IMG/VR virus record: IMGVR_UViG_3300045581_000655
Coordinates: 1 to 49,171 of that record
DNA length: 49,171 nt
Reading direction: 5' to 3' (one strand)
Origin: a virus
Made by a program: the position numbers and the translations under genes
In this document: one piece after another, positions 46,277-49,171 of the stretch
Layout of the letters: each line of letters begins with the position of its first letter
Numbering within the stretch: position 1 is the stretch's first letter
The notes under the pieces: generated by a model
Told to the model about the DNA's origin: nothing
What the model saw: only the letters and a program-made list of their open reading frames with translations
The model's database searches: none

Positions 46277-48535
46277 TTATCCTTGACCTGCAAGGGTATC
46301 AATGGCATAGCGTCCACGATTAAAATAAGTAGCTCCTGTGGTATTGTTAGCATCCTGGCCGCTAGAAGTTTTGCGCCAGTTGTTAGCGCCGCCAGCTCCT
46401 AATAGATGTGCGGTTTGTAACATACCACCCACTATCGACGGATCATCTGTGTTTTTAATGGCACCATTCCTTACCATTCTGTCGTAGTTAATTTGTGTAT
46501 ATCCTAGCATGGCTTTTTCTTGAGCAGCAGGATTGTTTAAAAAATCTTCTTGACTTTTAACCCCATCTTTACCAGTCCAAGCGTTAGGATCAGACAATGC
46601 CTTATTTCCACCTTTAAGACCTCCATATTGCTCAAAAGCCGCCTTACTGATATGCCCGGTCTCTACTAGAGCAGCGGCGCCCATTTGATATCTACCAATG
46701 TACTTTGTTTGTTTATTAACCGCGGAATAGTCTCCATCACTTTCATTGTAAGATATTTGCGTCATCAAAGCTCGTGTTTGCTCTTTAGTAAGCGACCCAA
46801 CACCAGACTCTGGATTAGGTGTAGTAGCTTTTTTAAGTTCACTCGGGGGAGCACCTCTTGTAAGTCCTTGTTGATTTGCTGCTACGATGCCCGGATCATT
46901 GCTTTGAGCTGCGCCGGTGGTCAAGACTGGATTACCCGAACTGTCAGTTACTGGATTACCTGAACTGTCAGTTACAACATTAGGTGGTTGCGACACTGGG
47001 GCACTGCCTTGAGTAATTGGTCCTGCAGGTTTACTGGTTGAAGGTTTAGCGGCCTGCGATCCAATGAAATTACCGTTTTGATCTTTTGATGCAGTGTTCT
47101 GTGGTGCATTACTTGATGAACTGCTTTCTCCTTTGAGGCGTGTCCAAGGTTCATGAGTAGGCACAATTGGCGCAATGCTGACCAGTTGCCCTTTCTTAAC
47201 TTCCCATTTTAATTTTAACTTTTCAGTTTCGTCGAGTTTATTGACTGGCAGGTCCTGCGGTTTTGCAACCTTGGGACCTTTTCCGCTGTTTAATTTAAGT
47301 TTTTCTTCTCCATGGATGATAATCTCTGCTTCACTGTGCAAACTTATATCAGAAGGTGTGTAGTGGCTTATAGTTCCGTCTGCCCCTATTTTGATTTCTG
47401 CACCGAATATAGTAGTAGCGGCCCCAGATCTAGTAATAAGTTCTCGGTCTCCATGAATATTAATATTATTTTTTACTTTTAGATTAAACGTCCCACCTAC
47501 ATCAATATTAACATTTTTATCAACATGAAGATTGAAATCTTGTTTAGTCCTAACATTTATACTATTACTGGCGTAAATGTTTAAGTGTCCGGTATTGGTC
47601 ATTTCTATCCATACACTGCCGCTGCTATTGGTTATATAAAGAATTTTTTCTTCATCGTCCATGAGAATCTCATGGCCCCCGGCACTGCGCCACCTTGTAA
47701 GATTACTGGTGCTGTCTTTGTCACCATCATCCATAACAAAGGTGTGACCCCCCAGTCTGGCCTTGATATTACGCTGCGCTAAACTTAGGTCCGGTGTTGG
47801 GAACGCCTGCTTATATGGCCGCCCCGGGGTACTAAACCCAAATGTAGTGCTTGGTGTTTCTCTCTGGCTGGTGGTTTTTATCATACCACGATTTTTCGTG
47901 AGATTATATCTGTCGAGACCTTGTTCTAGTAATATTCTAACCTGTGGTTCGTGTATGGGTTTTTTTGCATTGGTAAAATCTTTCCAGTTTAATTTTTCTT
48001 TACTTTGAAATTCATTAAACTCTGCCACTGGATAAAACTGTCCAGGTTCGATGGCTTCTTGTAATTCGTTATCATCCAGTTTTTCTGTATCTATTTTGTT
48101 GCTTGACCCAATCGCAGGTATCATATGATGGCCAAGTTGATTAAGAACTCCTGCGAACCAAAACCCTCGATTAGGATCTCCGGCAACAAAAATACAAAGT
48201 ACTAAATTTCCTAGGTCAGGCACAGGATACCACATTCCATAGGTATGTTGTACCTTGCTGAAACTGTTTACACCAGATGCCCAATCGTCGGCATCTTTTT
48301 GACTGGTTGTGCCTATATAAGGACTAGCATACCATACTGTACGCCAATTGGTTGAATTATTTTCATCACCACCATGATCGGGAATCCAAATACGCAACCT
48401 TCCAGAACGAGTTGGATCTACGTTATCCTTGACTACGCCGATATATGGACCCGGATCATATCTGAAAGTGTTGGTGTTCTTTCTAAAATGTGCTGGTATC
48501 CTACGATTTACTCTTGAGTCTTGATTAGCTGCCAT
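46277..48535 (-). CDS. gp5: Baseplate hub / tail needle, T4 gp5-like, with C-terminal peptidoglycan-hydrolase-like domain (752 aa)
   Basis: Residues about 30-150 are the gp5/VgrG-type OB-fold (YIGVVKDNVDPTRSGRLRIW, WYPVPDLGNLVLCIFVAGDP, WFAGVLNQ). Residues about 325-440 are short alternating repeats of beta-helix needle type (NINIHGDRELITR, EIIIHGEEKLKLN). A Ser/Thr/Pro/Gln-rich linker with two TDSSGNPV repeats follows. The C-terminal 170 residues look like a lysozyme or lytic transglycosylase: ISYNESDGDYSAVN, then YIGRYQMGAAAL. The Glu of NESDG (about 594) is the likely catalytic acid. In T4 gp5 (575 aa) the lysozyme lies between OB-fold and beta-helix; here it follows the needle. It starts one base after the upstream stop. 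The enzyme family assignment is less sure than the gp5 call. Confidence 0.92.
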   Translation of the reverse strand: MAANQDSRVNRRIPAHFRKNTNTFRYDPGPYIGVVKDNVDPTRSGRLRIWIPDHGGDENNSTNWRTVWYASPYIGTTSQKDADDWASGVNSFSKVQHTYGMWYPVPDLGNLVLCIFVAGDPNRGFWFAGVLNQLGHHMIPAIGSSNKIDTEKLDDNELQEAIEPGQFYPVAEFNEFQSKEKLNWKDFTNAKKPIHEPQVRILLEQGLDRYNLTKNRGMIKTTSQRETPSTTFGFSTPGRPYKQAFPTPDLSLAQRNIKARLGGHTFVMDDGDKDSTSNLTRWRSAGGHEILMDDEEKILYITNSSGSVWIEMTNTGHLNIYASNSINVRTKQDFNLHVDKNVNIDVGGTFNLKVKNNINIHGDRELITRSGAATTIFGAEIKIGADGTISHYTPSDISLHSEAEIIIHGEEKLKLNSGKGPKVAKPQDLPVNKLDETEKLKLKWEVKKGQLVSIAPIVPTHEPWTRLKGESSSSSNAPQNTASKDQNGNFIGSQAAKPSTSKPAGPITQGSAPVSQPPNVVTDSSGNPVTDSSGNPVLTTGAAQSNDPGIVAANQQGLTRGAPPSELKKATTPNPESGVGSLTKEQTRALMTQISYNESDGDYSAVNKQTKYIGRYQMGAAALVETGHISKAAFEQYGGLKGGNKALSDPNAWTGKDGVKSQEDFLNNPAAQEKAMLGYTQINYDRMVRNGAIKNTDDPSIVGGMLQTAHLLGAGGANNWRKTSSGQDANNTTGATYFNRGRYAIDTLAGQG
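46926..46973 (-). repeat. 24-bp duplication in the gp5 linker
   Basis: Two 24-base units differ at one base (46937 versus 46961) and encode TDSSGNPV twice. They sit in the low-complexity linker between the beta-helix and the C-terminal enzyme-like domain of the gp5-like hub. Confidence 0.9.
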
Positions 48536-48536
48536 A

Positions 48537-49171
48537 TTAAAAATCTATATTTCTTACGTCAAATGATTCTGCGTCTTGTCTAAAAGTGTCTTCGGGTACT
48601 AGCTCTCCGCCAACCTCAATGTATTCCCCGCCCTCTCCGTACTCGTCAAAAATAAAATCTTCGGATATTTCACCTGGTTGGTCGGTTACAGCTTCGTTAA
48701 AGGCTCCGAGATCAACACCTAGTCCTTCTGATTCTCTATTACTATTTTCATTGCTGTCACGATTGTCTTGCTCAAATAGTCTAATCATATCTAAAATTTG
48801 CACAAATTGACCACGCTCGAATACGTTATCAACCGTTATTATTTTATATTTTCCACTAAAACTATTCTGATTATTTTCTTCGTAATTGTATATACCTTCA
48901 TACAAACCCACTTCTTGATCAAGATCTTCTGGCGTTTTAAAAAACAAGTGAGCGAATATCTCCCCTGCATCCATGACAATACTAGTACCAGATCCATATC
49001 CTGGCGGATAATATACTTCATCCTGTTTAATGAGATCGGGGTCGCCGTGGATTTTTAATTTTACATTAATCATATCACCGCGGCTATTACTCATCATTGA
49101 TTCTTGTAGATCACCGGCTTCGATACTTTTCCTATTAAGATTTTTTTGTTTGTTATTACCAGGTTGTGAAC
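48537..49171 (-). CDS. C-terminal part of a large virion/baseplate structural protein, 5' end outside the window
   Basis: The frame is open to the right edge: codons upstream of the ATG at 49097 contain no stop and encode a Lys/Asn/Gln-rich stretch, so that ATG is probably internal. The visible 210 residues contain DMINVKLKIHGDPDLIKQDE, VMDAGEIFAHLFFKTPEDLD and KYKIITVDNVFERGQFVQIL. This combination resembles the C-terminal domain of large structural proteins upstream of gene 5 in marine T4-like phages. The tail is strongly acidic (DEYGEGGEYIEV) and ends in NIDF. One base separates its stop from the gp5 start. A baseplate role is inferred from context. Confidence 0.78.
   Translation of the reverse strand, partial: SQPGNNKQKNLNRKSIEAGDLQESMMSNSRGDMINVKLKIHGDPDLIKQDEVYYPPGYGSGTSIVMDAGEIFAHLFFKTPEDLDQEVGLYEGIYNYEENNQNSFSGKYKIITVDNVFERGQFVQILDMIRLFEQDNRDSNENSNRESEGLGVDLGAFNEAVTDQPGEISEDFIFDEYGEGGEYIEVGGELVPEDTFRQDAESFDVRNIDF

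Noticed and set aside
48537-49097. Complete gene starting at the ATG at 49097
   Set aside because: The frame continues upstream to the edge without a stop and no Shine-Dalgarno precedes this ATG.
1-49171. tRNA genes, integrase, transposon or other mobile elements
   Set aside because: No such sequence was recognised; essentially all bases are accounted for by minus-strand structural genes.

Overview
This window is an all-coding, single-strand (minus) block from the structural region of a T4-superfamily tailed phage (contractile-tailed myovirus). Transcription runs from right to left. The baseplate core is recognisable from sequence: a gp5-type hub/needle, a gp25-type wedge and a gp6-type wedge, in that order. 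They are followed by a giant protein whose N-terminus looks like the very large structural proteins of marine T4-like phages (cyanophages and pelagiphages). That resemblance, the cupredoxin-like insert in gp6 and the S74-chaperoned fibres suggest an aquatic bacterial host. No host gene, tRNA or auxiliary metabolic gene is present, so the host cannot be named. Both edges cut a gene.

Layout in transcription order. Right edge to 45,862: C-terminal end of a large virion protein, then gp5, gp25 and gp6 with short or no gaps. 41,853 to 26,014: one 5,279-residue protein joining a baseplate-type N-terminus to DUF4214-like modules, a degenerate SGNH-hydrolase fold and two glycine-rich tip cassettes. 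25,988 to 24,019: a 51-residue gene that is easily missed, a 204-residue conserved virion protein sharing its motif, and a tail fibre with a classic C-terminal S74 intramolecular chaperone. 24,017 to 1: five very large adhesin or fibre genes (1395, 893, 2268, 1604 and at least 1817 residues). They are built from tandem Ig-like domains, Calx-beta, PA14-like, glycine-rich, LCCL-like, ILEI-like, collagen-like and DUF4214-like modules.

The genes probably form one late operon that makes the baseplate and an unusually elaborate receptor-binding apparatus. Three fibre genes (starts at 19,798, 10,268 and 5,451) share the same roughly 70-residue N-terminal domain and a following beta-sandwich, so they look like tandem paralogues using a common virion-docking end. 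The remaining sequence is a mix-and-match display of binding modules. Small alpha-helical modules recur in the same loop of successive Ig-like repeats, and DUF4214-like modules sit inside glycine-rich and PA14-like domains. This nested, loop-decorated architecture, with four LCCL-like domains and one ILEI-like domain, is the most unusual content of the window.

There is no gene-free stretch longer than about 45 bases. All domain calls come from motif recognition by eye and were not checked by database search. Residue positions are approximate unless stated.
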